NCBI RefSeq assembly: GCF_052118925.1
Contig: NZ_JBQKGG010000011.1
Span: 14,537-78,536 of the forward strand
Length of the DNA: 64,000 nucleotides
Source: Lientehia sp934351765
GTDB lineage: Bacteria; Bacillota; Clostridia; Lachnospirales; Lachnospiraceae
Direction: 5' to 3'
In this document: positions 1-8,975 of the stretch, piece by piece
How the letters are laid out: the number at the start of each line of letters is the position of its first letter
Position numbering within the stretch: the stretch's first letter is position 1
The notes under the pieces: generated by a model
Seen by the model: only the letters and a program-made list of their open reading frames with translations
Database searches by the model: none
What the model was told of the DNA's origin: nothing
Made by a program: the position numbers and the translations under genes

Positions 1-2
1 TA

Positions 3-257
3 GTTCTTCAGTATCAGGATGTTGAAGAAAAGACAGAATCAGGAATCATTCTGCCAGACAGCGCAAAAGAGAAACCGCAGGAAGCTGTAGTAATTGCAGT
101 TGGTCCGGGAAAATGTAAAGACGGACAGAGGGTTGCCATGCAGGTAAAAGAAGGAGATAAAGTCATTATTTCTGAATACGGCGGCACAGAAGTAAAAATT
201 GGCGACGAAGAATATAAAATTGTAATCCAGGATGACATTCTGGCAATTGTCGAGTAA
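3..257 (+). CDS. groES: GroES co-chaperonin, C-terminal part
   Basis: The 5' end lies outside the window; about 84 codons are visible out of the usual 94 or so. The frame contains the mobile-loop and roof features of GroES (GIILPDSAKEKP, AVGPGK, VIISEYGGTEVK, YKIV, DILAIVE). It forms the heptameric lid of the GroEL chamber in the cytosol. groEL follows after 28 bases on the same strand, the standard groESL operon. The promoter and any CIRCE operator would be upstream of the window and cannot be assessed. Confidence 0.95.
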   Translation, partial: VLQYQDVEEKTESGIILPDSAKEKPQEAVVIAVGPGKCKDGQRVAMQVKEGDKVIISEYGGTEVKIGDEEYKIVIQDDILAIVE

Positions 258-285
258 TAGAAACAGTAGAAAGAAGGAAATTATC

Positions 286-1899
286 ATGGCAAAAGAGATT
301 AGTTTTGATATTGATGTTCGAAAAAAAATGGAAGCCGGCGTAGACAGACTGGCAGATACAGTAAAGGTAACATTGGGGCCAAAAGGAAGAAATGTTGTAC
401 TGGATAAATCTTACGGTGCACCATTAATTACAAACGATGGTGTGACCATTGCAAAAGAGATCGAACTGGAAGATCGTTTTGAAAATATGGGCGCACAGCT
501 TGTAAAAGAGGTGGCTACCAAGACAAACGACATTGCGGGAGATGGAACAACAACAGCTACAGTTCTGGCACAGGCACTTGTAAAAGAAGGAATGAAAAAT
601 ATCGCAGCAGGTGCAAATGCCATTGTTTTAAGAAAAGGAATGAAGAAGGCAGCAGATGTGGCTGTACAGGCAATTGAAGAAATGAGCCATCCTGTTACTG
701 GGAAGGATCATATTGCAAAAGTAGCTGCAATCTCTTCCGGTAATGAAGAAGTCGGTGAGATGATTGCCGATGCAATGGAAAAAGTCGGAGAGAACGGCGT
801 TATTACGATTGAAGAATCAAAGACCATGAAGACGGAGATCGACGTAGTCGAAGGTATGCAGTTCGATAATGGATATCTTTCCGGATACATGTGTGATGAT
901 AAAGAAAAAATGATCGCCAACATGGAGGATCCTTATATCCTCATGACTGATAAGAAGATTTCAAATATCCAGGACATCCTTCCCATTTTGGAAAATGTGA
1001 TGAGAGAGAGGAAAGAACTCCTCATCATTGCAGAAGATGTGGAGGGAGAGGCACTTACCACATTGATTGTCAACAGACTGAGAGGTACCCTGAAGGTCGT
1101 TGCTGTAAAGGCACCGGGATATGGTGACAGCAGAAAGGCAATGCTTGAAGATATCGCAACACTTACCGGCGGTCAGGTGATCATGGAAGATCTTGGCCTT
1201 GAACTTAAAGATACCACGATGGATATGCTTGGCCGTGCAAAATCTGTAAAGGTTACAAAGGAAAATACCACGATCGTAGACGGTGCCGGGAACAAGGAAG
1301 ACATTGATGCACGCATCGCCAGCCTGAAGAGACAGATGGCTGAAACAACATCCGATTTTGATAAAGATAAACTCATGGACCGTATCGCGAAGATGGGCGG
1401 AGGCGTTGCAGTGATCCGTGTCGGCGCGGCAACAGAAACAGAAATGAAAGAGGCTAAATACCGCATGGAAGATGCCATGAACGCAACAAAAGCAGCCGTA
1501 TCGGAAGGCATTATCTGCGGTGGCGGATCTGCATATATCCATGCACAGAAAAAGGTAGAGGAACTGTTAGCAGCCCTGGAGGGTGATGAGAAGACCGGAG
1601 CCAGAATCGTAGCAAAGGCACTGGAAGCACCACTGTATACGATTGTGGAAAATGCAGGTCTGGAAGGCCCGGTTATCGTAGACAAGGTAAAGAAGAGTGA
1701 GCCTGGCATGGGATTTGATGCAGCCTCAGAAACCTTTGTGGATATGATGAAACAGGGTATTATTGATCCGGTGAAGGTAACAAAGAATGCATTAATGAAT
1801 GCGGTAAGTGTGGCAGCTACACTTCTTACTACAGAAGCTGCGGTAGCGGACATTAAGGAAAATACACCTGCGCCGCAGCCACAGCCGGAAATGTATTAA
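286..1899 (+). CDS. groEL: GroEL chaperonin (60 kDa)
   Basis: Full-length 537-residue ATP-dependent chaperonin subunit. The start MAKEISFDIDVRKKM at 286 is preceded by an AGAAGGAAA ribosome site at 271-279; an in-frame upstream ATG at 232 lies inside groES and is rejected. The nucleotide-binding motif GDGTTTA and the helices around VALKAPGYGD-type sequence (VAVKAPGYGD) are present. The C-terminus ends APQPQPEMY instead of the Gly-Gly-Met repeat tail common in proteobacterial GroEL, as often seen in clostridia. It is cotranscribed with groES and closed by a strong terminator. Confidence 0.97.
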   Translation: MAKEISFDIDVRKKMEAGVDRLADTVKVTLGPKGRNVVLDKSYGAPLITNDGVTIAKEIELEDRFENMGAQLVKEVATKTNDIAGDGTTTATVLAQALVKEGMKNIAAGANAIVLRKGMKKAADVAVQAIEEMSHPVTGKDHIAKVAAISSGNEEVGEMIADAMEKVGENGVITIEESKTMKTEIDVVEGMQFDNGYLSGYMCDDKEKMIANMEDPYILMTDKKISNIQDILPILENVMRERKELLIIAEDVEGEALTTLIVNRLRGTLKVVAVKAPGYGDSRKAMLEDIATLTGGQVIMEDLGLELKDTTMDMLGRAKSVKVTKENTTIVDGAGNKEDIDARIASLKRQMAETTSDFDKDKLMDRIAKMGGGVAVIRVGAATETEMKEAKYRMEDAMNATKAAVSEGIICGGGSAYIHAQKKVEELLAALEGDEKTGARIVAKALEAPLYTIVENAGLEGPVIVDKVKKSEPGMGFDAASETFVDMMKQGIIDPVKVTKNALMNAVSVAATLLTTEAAVADIKENTPAPQPQPEMY

Positions 1900-1925
1900 A
1901 GAGAACAGGTAAAATCAAATCATTG

Positions 1926-1975
1926 GCGAGCAACAAAATGGGGAGATGGCTGGTACATCTCCTCTTTTTGTTCGC
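1926..1975 (+). terminator. Rho-independent terminator of groESL
   Basis: An inner stem GGAGATG/CATCTCC (1942-1948 with 1956-1962) is followed by CTTTTTG. Outer bases GCGAG...TTCGC extend the pairing. It lies directly after groEL. Confidence 0.8.
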
Positions 1976-2004
1976 TTCTGTTTTTATGTGAAATGAGGTC
2001 CATT

Positions 2005-2508
2005 ATGAAATATGCAGTTATATATCAGTCAAAAAGTGGCAATACACGTTTAATAGCAGAAAAGATCTATGGTGCTTTAAATACAGAGGATAAAACAATT
2101 GTAGATATTGATACAGAGCAGGATATACCTGCGGCGGATGTCTATCTGATCGGGTTTGGAATTCATGGTTATTCCTGCAGCATGGATATCTCAGATGTAT
2201 TTGAGCAGATTACAGGCGGAAAATATGCAGTGTTCGTTACCTGCGGTTATGTGCCGACAGACCAATATAAAGAAAAGCTTGAAAAAAATCTTGAAGTCTG
2301 GTACCCGGACGAGGGAGAGTATCTGGGAATGTTTCTCTGTCAGGGGAATGTGGAGTCTGATAGAAGGAAAATTATGATCAGCCAGATGCCAAGTAAAGAA
2401 AAAGAGATGCAGCAGATGTTTCGACTGGGAAATACCCATCCGGATGAAGAAGATCTGGAAAATGCGGTTGATTTTGCCATTAAAATTCAGGCAGAAATTG
2501 GGGATTAA
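2005..2508 (+). CDS. Flavodoxin-fold protein
   Basis: A 167-residue protein starting MKYAVIYQSKSGNTRLIAEKI. The loop S-K-S-G-N-T after the first strand is the FMN phosphate-binding signature of flavodoxins. GFGIHGYSCSMD and FVTCGYVPTD match the flavin-ring loops of the small flavodoxin family that includes BilS-like proteins. I choose ATG 2005 because GAGG at 1994-1999 gives a ribosome site; ATG 1993 is an in-frame alternative. A MarR regulator follows 51 bases later, which resembles flavodoxin/MarR neighbours of flavin reductases, but no reductase partner is present here. Electron partner unknown. Confidence 0.75.
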   Translation: MKYAVIYQSKSGNTRLIAEKIYGALNTEDKTIVDIDTEQDIPAADVYLIGFGIHGYSCSMDISDVFEQITGGKYAVFVTCGYVPTDQYKEKLEKNLEVWYPDEGEYLGMFLCQGNVESDRRKIMISQMPSKEKEMQQMFRLGNTHPDEEDLENAVDFAIKIQAEIGD

Positions 2509-2559
2509 ATAAGAAAATAACATGTATTGATGTAAATAAAAAGAGAGGAGCGGTTGAAG

Positions 2560-3087
2560 ATGCCAGAGCAGAGAGAAATATTGAATGCAAATGAAATCAG
2601 AAAGTTTACAAATGAATTAACCTATCGTCGGTATCTGATGAACAAAGGAAAAATACAGGAACTGTTTCGTAAAATGACACTTCAGGAGTATATTGCTTTG
2701 TATACTATAGAATCTGAGAGAGAAAATTCTCCAAATAATAATGGGAGAACGTATTTAAAGGATTTATCAGAAAAGATGCAGCTGACAATACGGCAGACAT
2801 CAAAAATGGTAGAAAAGCTGAAAGATCGTGGACTGGTACTGTGGTCTTATGAAGGAAGCGGAAGTGAAGGAACATATGTGACTGTTACAGAAACGGGACA
2901 GAAACTGTTTAAGGGTCAGGAAATGATTCTGAGAGAATGCTATGGAAAAGTGATCAACAAATTCGGAAAAGATAATTTGATCATGTTATTAAAAATGATG
3001 AAACAACTGGATAACCTGATGTGCAGCGAAATAAAAGGGATGGGAGAGGTCGATTCGTATGGGAGAGCTGATGAAGCGGATGAATGA
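2560..3087 (+). CDS. MarR-type winged-helix regulator
   Basis: About 175 residues. A central winged helix-turn-helix is visible: a helix pair around TYLKDLSEKMQLTIRQTSKMVEKLKDRGLVLW, then the wing GSGSEGTYVTVTETG, then a C-terminal dimer helix. It is probably a transcriptional regulator of nearby genes. Start: AGGAG at 2546-2550 fits ATG 2560; TTG 2554 (two codons earlier) is possible. Its end overlaps the next gene by 29 bases, so the two are probably translationally coupled. Ligand unknown. Confidence 0.75.
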   Translation: MPEQREILNANEIRKFTNELTYRRYLMNKGKIQELFRKMTLQEYIALYTIESERENSPNNNGRTYLKDLSEKMQLTIRQTSKMVEKLKDRGLVLWSYEGSGSEGTYVTVTETGQKLFKGQEMILRECYGKVINKFGKDNLIMLLKMMKQLDNLMCSEIKGMGEVDSYGRADEADE

Positions 3088-4402
3088 TTATGCTGTGCAG
3101 AATGAAGCTATCTGCCGGAAAAATGATCATATTGATCCTAGATTGTATGAAGAGTTTGGTGTTAACCGGGGGCTGCGGGATGAAAATGGAAAAGGTGTGC
3201 TTACCGGTTTGACTAAGATTTCCCGTATTGTATCATCATGTGTGAAAGATGGAGAAAAAGTACCTTGTGACGGGGAATTGTGGTATCGTGGATATAAGGT
3301 AGAAAAATTGATTGGCAATCTTGGAGAAGAACAGCTTGGTTTTGAAAAGATCGCTTATCTTCTGTTGATGGGGGAATTGCCTTCAGAAGATGAAGAAAAA
3401 AAGTTCCGGGAAGTGATTGGCACATGCAGAACGCTTCCAACGAACTTTACCAGAGATGTTATTATGAAGGCACCATCTGAGGATATTATGAATTCAATGA
3501 CAAGAAGTATTCTGACACTGGCTGCTTATGATAAAAAGGCAAAAGACATCAGCGTCAGTAATTCGTTGCGGCAGTGCATCCAACTGATTAGTGAATTTCC
3601 ACTCCTTGCTGTATATGCATATCATGCCTATAATCATTACGAAAAAAACCAGAGTATGTATATCCATAATCCGGATCCGAAACTGTCTACAGCTGAGAAT
3701 CTTCTAATGATGCTCAGGCATGATCAGAAATACACACCGGTTGAAGCGAAAGTTCTGGATACTTCATTGATTCTTCATATGGAACATGGCGGCGGAAATA
3801 ATTCTACTTTTACAACCAGAGTGGTGACCTCTTCCGGTTCAGATACATATTCAACAATTGCTGCCGCTATGTCATCTTTGAAGGGACCGAAGCATGGCGG
3901 CGCAAACAAAAAAGTTGTGGAGATGATGGATAATATACGGGAAAATGTAAAGGATTTTTCTGATAAAGAAGAAATATCAGCATATCTTATGAAGATAATT
4001 GACAAACAGGTATTTGACAAAAAAGGGTTGATTTACGGAATGGGACATGCGGTGTATACATTGTCGGATCCAAGAGAAAGAGTATTTAAAAAATATGTGG
4101 AAGCGCTGGCAAGAGAGAAAGGCCGGGAGAGCGATCTCCAGCTCTATGAGAATGTTGAAGTGATTGCACCTAAACTGATTGCAGAAAACAGAAATACTAT
4201 AAAACGAGTGAGCCCGAATGTGGACTTTTACAGCGGATTTGTATATGACATGCTAGGCATTCCACGTGAATTATATACTGCGATTTTTGCAGTAGCGAGG
4301 GTAGTCGGGTGGAGTGCGCATCGTATGGAAGAACTGATCTGCACAGATAAGATTATCCGTCCGGCTTATATGAGTGTTATGGAGGAAAAAGAAAAATGTT
4401 AG
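3059..4402 (+). CDS. Citrate synthase
   Basis: A 447-residue protein that condenses oxaloacetate with acetyl-CoA (or a methylcitrate synthase relative). The catalytic set is visible: His in GPKHGGAN, His in GMGHAVY, Asp in PNVDFYSG. GHAVY replaces the GHRVY of proteobacterial enzymes at a substrate-contact position, a form I associate with clostridial homologues. Start uncertain: ATG 3059, 3071 and 3080 are in frame, and a GAGG lies 9 bases before 3059. It is followed by a 7-base overlap with the DUF445 gene. In anaerobes with a partial TCA cycle it feeds glutamate synthesis. Confidence 0.9.
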   Translation: MGELMKRMNDYAVQNEAICRKNDHIDPRLYEEFGVNRGLRDENGKGVLTGLTKISRIVSSCVKDGEKVPCDGELWYRGYKVEKLIGNLGEEQLGFEKIAYLLLMGELPSEDEEKKFREVIGTCRTLPTNFTRDVIMKAPSEDIMNSMTRSILTLAAYDKKAKDISVSNSLRQCIQLISEFPLLAVYAYHAYNHYEKNQSMYIHNPDPKLSTAENLLMMLRHDQKYTPVEAKVLDTSLILHMEHGGGNNSTFTTRVVTSSGSDTYSTIAAAMSSLKGPKHGGANKKVVEMMDNIRENVKDFSDKEEISAYLMKIIDKQVFDKKGLIYGMGHAVYTLSDPRERVFKKYVEALAREKGRESDLQLYENVEVIAPKLIAENRNTIKRVSPNVDFYSGFVYDMLGIPRELYTAIFAVARVVGWSAHRMEELICTDKIIRPAYMSVMEEKEKC

Positions 4403-5274
4403 AAAAACTGGCAGGACCCATTATAGGGGCATTGATTGGATACTGTACTAATTATATCGCTGTCAAAATGCTGTTTTATCCTAAACAGGAAGTCAGAATC
4501 TTTGGACGAAAACTTCCTTTTACTCCGGGGGCAATTCCTAAAGGAAAGCCAAGGCTTGCCAGAGCAATCGGAATTATTGTGGCGGACGATCTTCTAACGG
4601 AAGATGATATTAAACAGAAAATGATTTCTTTGGAAACAGAAAATGCTGTTGTGGATCAGATTGTTCAGGGATTATCTGTTGATCTTCATACCTGTGTTTC
4701 AAAAGTATGTTCGTCCGAGTTGAATTATGAAGAGATAAAAAACAGATTGATTTCTGAACTGTCCAGCCAGATCCTTGATTCTGTTCAACATATGAATCTG
4801 GATAATCTTATTGTTCAGGAAGCCGGAAAAGCTGTTAAAGCCAAAACAAAGGGCTCCATGTTGGAAATGTTTCTGAATGATGAAATGCTTAATTCCCTGA
4901 TACAGCCTGTTGGAGGAGAAATAGTAAAGTATATTAATGAAAAAGGACCAGATTTTATAAAGGAAGAACTGGAAACTAAAATTGATACGTTAGGAGAACA
5001 ATCTGTCATAGATCTCTGTAACCATATGAATATTTCGGAAGGAGCTGTTCGAAAAATAGTAGCAGATTTTTATCACAAATCAATTGATTCTGTCATCGGA
5101 AAGCCGATCGGTAATTTGAATATTGCAGAAATTATCGAAGATAAAATCAATGCTATGAATGTAGATAGTCTGGAGAAACTGGTGCTGACTGTGATGAAAA
5201 AAGAATTGGATACAATTGTAAATCTTGGGGCTTTAGTAGGTGCAGTTTTAGGAGTTTTAAATATTATTATATAA
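4396..5274 (+). CDS. DUF445 family membrane protein
   Basis: 292 residues. The N-terminus carries a hydrophobic helix and the family-typical G-x-x-x-Y-x-T-N-x-x-A-V-K-M-L-F-x-P motif (YCTNYIAVKMLFYP), then FGRKLPFTPGAIPKGK. A second hydrophobic segment (NLGALVGAVLGVLNIII) closes the protein. The middle is long amphipathic helix. YheB-like; biochemical role unknown. The start overlaps citrate synthase by 7 bases. The chromosomal backbone appears to stop just after this gene. Confidence 0.85.
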   Translation: MLEKLAGPIIGALIGYCTNYIAVKMLFYPKQEVRIFGRKLPFTPGAIPKGKPRLARAIGIIVADDLLTEDDIKQKMISLETENAVVDQIVQGLSVDLHTCVSKVCSSELNYEEIKNRLISELSSQILDSVQHMNLDNLIVQEAGKAVKAKTKGSMLEMFLNDEMLNSLIQPVGGEIVKYINEKGPDFIKEELETKIDTLGEQSVIDLCNHMNISEGAVRKIVADFYHKSIDSVIGKPIGNLNIAEIIEDKINAMNVDSLEKLVLTVMKKELDTIVNLGALVGAVLGVLNIII

Positions 5275-5404
5275 TTTCTTATGTAAAGAAGATAATGATT
5301 GTAAACTAAGTTTTCATGGATGAATGAAAAGATATATATGATATAGCACAAATAGGACAAGAGGACAACAGGAATTTACTGTGTAGTTGTGATTGTATTG
5401 ATGA

Positions 5405-6421
5405 ACACTGTTTGGGAAACGAAAGAATGAATATGTATCTACCAGTACCATCAGAGATATCCATAAACTTCTCCGAAGCTGTTTTAAACAGGCTGTCAAA
5501 TGGGAGCTGATGGAGAAGAATCCTTGTATCTATGCGACCGTACCAAAACATAAAACAAAGAAACGTGAGATTTGGACTGCAGAAACTCTGATGTACGCAC
5601 TGGAAGTATGTGAGGATGATCGGCTAAAGCTGGCAATGAATCTTTCCTTCTCCTGCTCTCTCCGGATCAGTGAGCTTCTGGGGCTTACCTGGGATTGTGT
5701 GGACATCTCGGAGGAAGCAATTGAGGAAAACCGGGCATATCTGTTTATTAATAAGGAATCCCAGCGAGTGAGCAAATCCGCTTTAAAAGAGTTGGATGCA
5801 AAAGATGTGCTGCTGATATTTCCGGAAAAAAGCAAGACCAATAAAACAGTCCGTGTTTTGAAAACACCGAAGACAGACAGCAGTGTCCGAAAGGTTTTCC
5901 TTCCAAAGTCTGTCGCAAAGATGCTGATCGAGTGGAAAGAAAAACAGGATGAGACAAAGGAAGTTCTTGGAGATGAATACATGGACTATAACCTGGTCAT
6001 GGCAAGTACGTTTGGTCTTCCTTTGGGGGATGGCGCGATCCGGAAGCCATTAAATCAGTTGATTAAGGACTATGATCTCCCACCGGTTGTTTTCCACAGT
6101 CTCAGACACAGCAGTGTTACCTATAAGTTGAAACTGAATGGTGGAGATATTAAGGCTGTCCAGGGAGATTCCGGACATGCCCAGGTCAGCATGGTTACGG
6201 ATGTATATTCCCACATCCTGGATGATGACCGGAAGAAAAATGCAGAGCTGTTTGAAGAAGCATTTTATGAGAAAAAAGATCTGGATCCGCAGATGCATCC
6301 GAATACATCACAAAACACGGTAGCGGTTCCGGAAGGCGTGGATGCAGAACTGCTTGCAAAGGTTCTTAATAATCCTGAGATGGCGGCACTGCTTGCGTCA
6401 CTGGCGAAGACGATGAAATAA
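5405..6421 (+). pseudogene. Tyrosine integrase lacking its N-terminus (int1)
   Basis: Similarity to the two complete integrases at 55600 and 59697 begins near 5411, at the residues preceding the conserved (R)IHKLLRSCFKQAVKWELMEKNP segment, and runs to the normal C-terminus. The preceding in-frame TGA is at 5402-5404. About 145 N-terminal residues (arm-binding domain and part of the core-binding domain) are missing. The catalytic domain looks intact: Arg in LRISELLGL, H-x-x-R in HSLRHSS, GDSGHAQ and a tyrosine in VYSHILDD. A shortened protein could start at ATG 5510. The missing part and any DNA left of it were probably deleted up to the DUF445 gene. Confidence 0.8.
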
Positions 6422-6461
6422 GGGGATAGATAAAGTAAAACAATTTCAATCATATTCAACA

Positions 6462-6516
6462 AATCTCCTTCATATGAACAAAAAATGATGGAGATAATTA
6501 TGAAATGAAGGAGATT
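6462..6516. repeat. Inverted repeat downstream of int1
   Basis: AATCTCCTTCAT at 6462-6473 and its exact complement ATGAAGGAGATT at 6505-6516, with a 31-base spacer holding a further GATGGAGAT. It could be a recombinase or excisionase binding site near the element end. The rest of the 855-base gap 6422-7276 holds the attachment site, a terminator and a palindrome, listed separately; I see no gene. Confidence 0.45.
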
Positions 6517-6881
6517 CTGGGAAAATGGTGCTGGGCCGGCAACTGGATATGTTCGTATTTAAGTTGGCTGTCGTGGTCGAAACACCATAGACAAATTTTC
6601 AATAACGGTGTATAGTAATAATAGAAATCTGGTCAATTGAATATTGTTTATCATTCCCGCTTGTAAGGGGATGGTAGCCGGAAGATGATATCTGTCAGTA
6701 ACAACAGAGCTTTCCCCGGATGTTAGCAGCTGCAAAGAATCTGCTAATTTTCAGGTCTTATCTGGTCTTGACAGAAAGGGTATTCAGATTACCAGAATTT
6801 GATTCGAAAATAAAAAAAGTCCTTGATAATAAAAGGCTAAACATATCAGTTCTTGACAGGGATTGACAGAACCACAGAGCT

Positions 6882-6926
6882 CTCCTAAGCGGAACGCCGG
6901 CGGTTCGAGCCCGCCCAGGGACGCCA
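6882..6926 (+). other. Left attachment site: 3' half of tRNA-Arg(CCT)
   Basis: The sequence starts in an anticodon loop CTCCTAA (anticodon CCT), continues with stem strand GCGGA, a variable loop, a T-arm GGCGG/TTCGAGC/CCGCC, acceptor strand CAGGGAC, discriminator G and encoded CCA. No 5' half is found upstream, so it is not a functional tRNA here. The first 13 bases (CTCCTAAGCGGAA) recur at 61379 in the same orientation and in the same structural context. Such half-tRNAs mark integration by tyrosine recombinases. Confidence 0.75.
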
Positions 6927-6935
6927 GTCAACAGC

Positions 6936-6965
6936 GCGGGAGATGAAAAATCTCCCGCTTTTTTT
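6936..6965 (+). terminator. Terminator after the left tRNA remnant
   Basis: GCGGGAGAT/ATCTCCCGC stem with a GAAA loop, then seven T. It is the natural tRNA-Arg terminator, or the copy carried by the element. Confidence 0.85.
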
Positions 6966-7205
6966 CTAACCGGATTAGATGTCATCCAAAATCACAGGAC
7001 ATTTTGCTAATCAGAAAAAACGTCACAAAATGACTTTTGGCTAAAAATGGCGCATGTTTTCGTGTTCACCTGTGTATCTGGGTGTAAATCTGTGATAAAT
7101 CTCCCCTATTGCTGCAGAAATCTGAAATACGATACCTGGAACTGCTATGACGGAAGAAAAGACTTGAGGGCTGATTTCTAAAGACGTTAGAAAATCGGGT
7201 GACGA

Positions 7206-7225
7206 GATTTTAGAATTCTAAAATC
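7206..7225. promoter_or_regulatory. 20-bp perfect palindrome upstream of the VOC gene
   Basis: GATTTTAGAA followed by its exact complement TTCTAAAATC, centred 61 bases before the VOC start. It may be an operator or a hairpin in the leader. There is no T-run, so it is not a typical terminator. Confidence 0.4.
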
Positions 7226-7276
7226 AACCACCGAAATTAGAGAAAGCAGCAAACCGGGATTTGGAGGATAGCGTAT

Positions 7277-7639
7277 ATGAAATACAAAGGAACGCTTATT
7301 GTTGTTAAAGACTGCAACCGTGCTCTAAAGTTTTATCGTGATATGTTTGGGCTTCAACTTCTACAAGACAATGACGGAAATATGGAACTGACGGATCATT
7401 TGTATTTGCAGGAGTTGGGTTACTGGGAAGATTTTACGGAAAAACGCATAATTTCAAACAGCAATCAGTCCGAATTATATTTTGAAGAACCCGATATAGA
7501 AAAATTTGTGGCACGACTTGAGCTGCTCTACCCCGAAACCGAATATGTCAATCGTCTGATGACACACAGTTGGGGGCAAAAGGTAGTCAGATTTTATGAC
7601 CCTGACGGAAATCTGATTGAAGTAGGAACACCCGTGTAA
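7277..7639 (+). CDS. VOC-fold protein (glyoxalase/bleomycin-resistance family)
   Basis: 120 residues with the paired beta-alpha-beta-beta-beta layout of VOC enzymes: KGTLIVVKDCNRALKFYRDMFG at the start, then VVRFYDPDGNLIEVG at the end, the family's C-terminal metal-ligand strand. GGAGG at 7262-7266 supports the start. Members bind a divalent metal or simply sequester drugs; the substrate cannot be told. It is the first gene inside the island, next to the left attachment site, and is closed by its own terminator. Confidence 0.8.
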   Translation: MKYKGTLIVVKDCNRALKFYRDMFGLQLLQDNDGNMELTDHLYLQELGYWEDFTEKRIISNSNQSELYFEEPDIEKFVARLELLYPETEYVNRLMTHSWGQKVVRFYDPDGNLIEVGTPV

Positions 7640-7700
7640 CACATCTCGACTACTTTCAGTTTGTCGTTCTCCTGAATGACTTAATATCGATATCTTACAT

Positions 7701-7736
7701 AGCCCTGTGGTGACTAATCCTCATCACAGGGCTTTT
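7701..7736 (+). terminator. Terminator after the VOC gene
   Basis: AGCCCTGTG/CACAGGGCT stem with TTTT after it. Confidence 0.75.
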
Positions 7737-7787
7737 GTCGTCTCCGGACTTCCCCGGTGACTGATCAAAACTATGGAGGATATCGTG

Positions 7788-8090
7788 ATGAGAAAAAAAG
7801 TGAGACGCAAAACCATTCTGATCGATGGGATCAGATACTACGATGACAAGCCGGATACCTGCCGCAAGTGCTTCTTCTGGAAAAACCGCAAGGTCGGCTG
7901 TGTGCTTGGTACGCAGAACTGCTACTACCTGGCTGAGGCAGTAAAGACCGAGCAGGAAAAGAAATGTGAGGGCTGCTGTTACGCCAAAGGCCATCCCTGT
8001 GTCAGCGCTGTCTGCTACAAGGAATTGGACGCATGGCTCAGAGCAAACCGGGCTAACCGCTCAAAGGAAGAAGGTGCGGCAAATGAGTAA
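7788..8090 (+). CDS. Small Cys-rich protein of a conjugative element
   Basis: 100 residues, basic N-terminus (MRKKVRRKT), then CRKCFFW, GCVLGTQNCYYLAE and CEGCCYAKGHPC cysteine clusters that probably bind zinc. I recognise it as a type of protein found near the replication genes of Tn1549-like elements, function unknown. Start 7788 has GGAGGA at 7775-7780; ATG 7773 is in frame but lies on that ribosome site. It overlaps the next gene by 8 bases. Confidence 0.6.
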   Translation: MRKKVRRKTILIDGIRYYDDKPDTCRKCFFWKNRKVGCVLGTQNCYYLAEAVKTEQEKKCEGCCYAKGHPCVSAVCYKELDAWLRANRANRSKEEGAANE

Positions 8091-8307
8091 GAAGGATGAT
8101 GTCTTCCGCAGATATGAGAAGCTGGCGAGGGCTGCAAAGAGAGAAAATCCCGGGAGTGCATCAGAGCATAAACCCGGAAGCTGCGCTCACTGCCTCTACT
8201 ATCGCCCGGATTTCAAGTATCGCCGGTGCCAGTTCACCAGGTGTCCCTACGGTAAGGATAAGGATGTGTTTCGCAAGAAGCCTCTGAAGCGCGATAAATT
8301 CTCCTGA
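8083..8307 (+). CDS. Small Cys-rich protein of a conjugative element (second)
   Basis: 74 residues starting MSKKDDVFRRYEKLARAAK, with CAHCLYYRPDFKYRRCQFTRC as a likely zinc-binding core. It is translationally coupled to the preceding gene by overlap (GGAAGAAGG upstream). The role is unknown; it sits ahead of repA, as in conjugative-element replication modules. Confidence 0.55.
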   Translation: MSKKDDVFRRYEKLARAAKRENPGSASEHKPGSCAHCLYYRPDFKYRRCQFTRCPYGKDKDVFRKKPLKRDKFS

Positions 8308-8326
8308 AAGCAGGTGGTGACTATGA

Positions 8327-8739
8327 GTGTTTGATTATTTCTACGGAGCCCAGGCAGAACAGTTTGCCTTCTACCGGGTTCCCAAGGTGCTTTTTACGAA
8401 TGACCGGTTCAGATATCTGTCTGCTGAGGCGAAAACTTTATATGGCATCTTACTGGACCGCGTTCCCCTGTCTGCGAAAAACGGATGGATCGATGAACAG
8501 GGCCGCGTGTATATCATCTGCACGATTGAAGAAATCATGGCGGACATGAACTGCGGAAACAAAAAAGCGATCCAGTTGTTATCGGATTTGGAGGACAAGG
8601 TCGGTTTCATTGAGAGGAAGCGTCAGGGTCTGGGAAAACCAAACCTGATCTATGTAAAGAACTTCATATCGGTGGATAACCCTGTGGAGAGACATTTCTT
8701 GAAATGTCAAAATGACACTTCTGGAAGTGTCGAAATCAC
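8327..8739 (+). pseudogene. RepA N-terminal domain, 3'-truncated
   Basis: GTG start at 8327 and about 137 residues of replication-initiator RepA N-terminal domain: FAFYRVPKVLFTNDRFRYLSAEAKTLYG and NGWIDEQGRVYIICTIEEI, a winged-helix region found in plasmid and conjugative-element RepA. After VEIT near 8738 the frame runs into unrelated sequence with cupin similarity in another frame. The protein has therefore lost its C-terminal part. This is a relic of a conjugative-element replication module. Confidence 0.7.
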
Positions 8740-8915
8740 ATGCTGTGGAAATGAAGCCGGGAGACTGCGTGAATATTCCGGTAGGAGTGAAGCATTGGCA
8801 TGGAGCTGCACCGGATTCATGGTTTAGTCATCTGGCTATCGAAGTACCCGGTAAAGAAAGCTCCAACGAATGGTTGGAGCCGGTTACAGAGGAACAGTAC
8901 GGAATACTTCAATAG
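8740..8915 (+). pseudogene. Cupin-domain protein, C-terminal fragment
   Basis: In the frame of an ATG at 8712 the residues VEMKPGDCVNIPVGVKHWHGAAP, then FSHLAIEVPG and SSNEW, match the C-terminal metal-binding half of a cupin/carboxymuconolactone-decarboxylase-associated protein (G-x-x-H-x-H pattern, here KHWHG). The N-terminal half is absent because the sequence to the left belongs to repA. Not expected to be functional. Confidence 0.6.
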
Positions 8916-8975
8916 CCCGTAGAATTGATATTTCATCTATGTAAAGAACCAGACAACTTCCGGTTTTGTTGAACC

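Noticed and set aside
2005..3087. Bilirubin-reductase-type operon (flavodoxin plus MarR)
   Set aside because: The flavodoxin resembles BilS-type proteins and a MarR gene is adjacent, but no BilR-like reductase is in the window.
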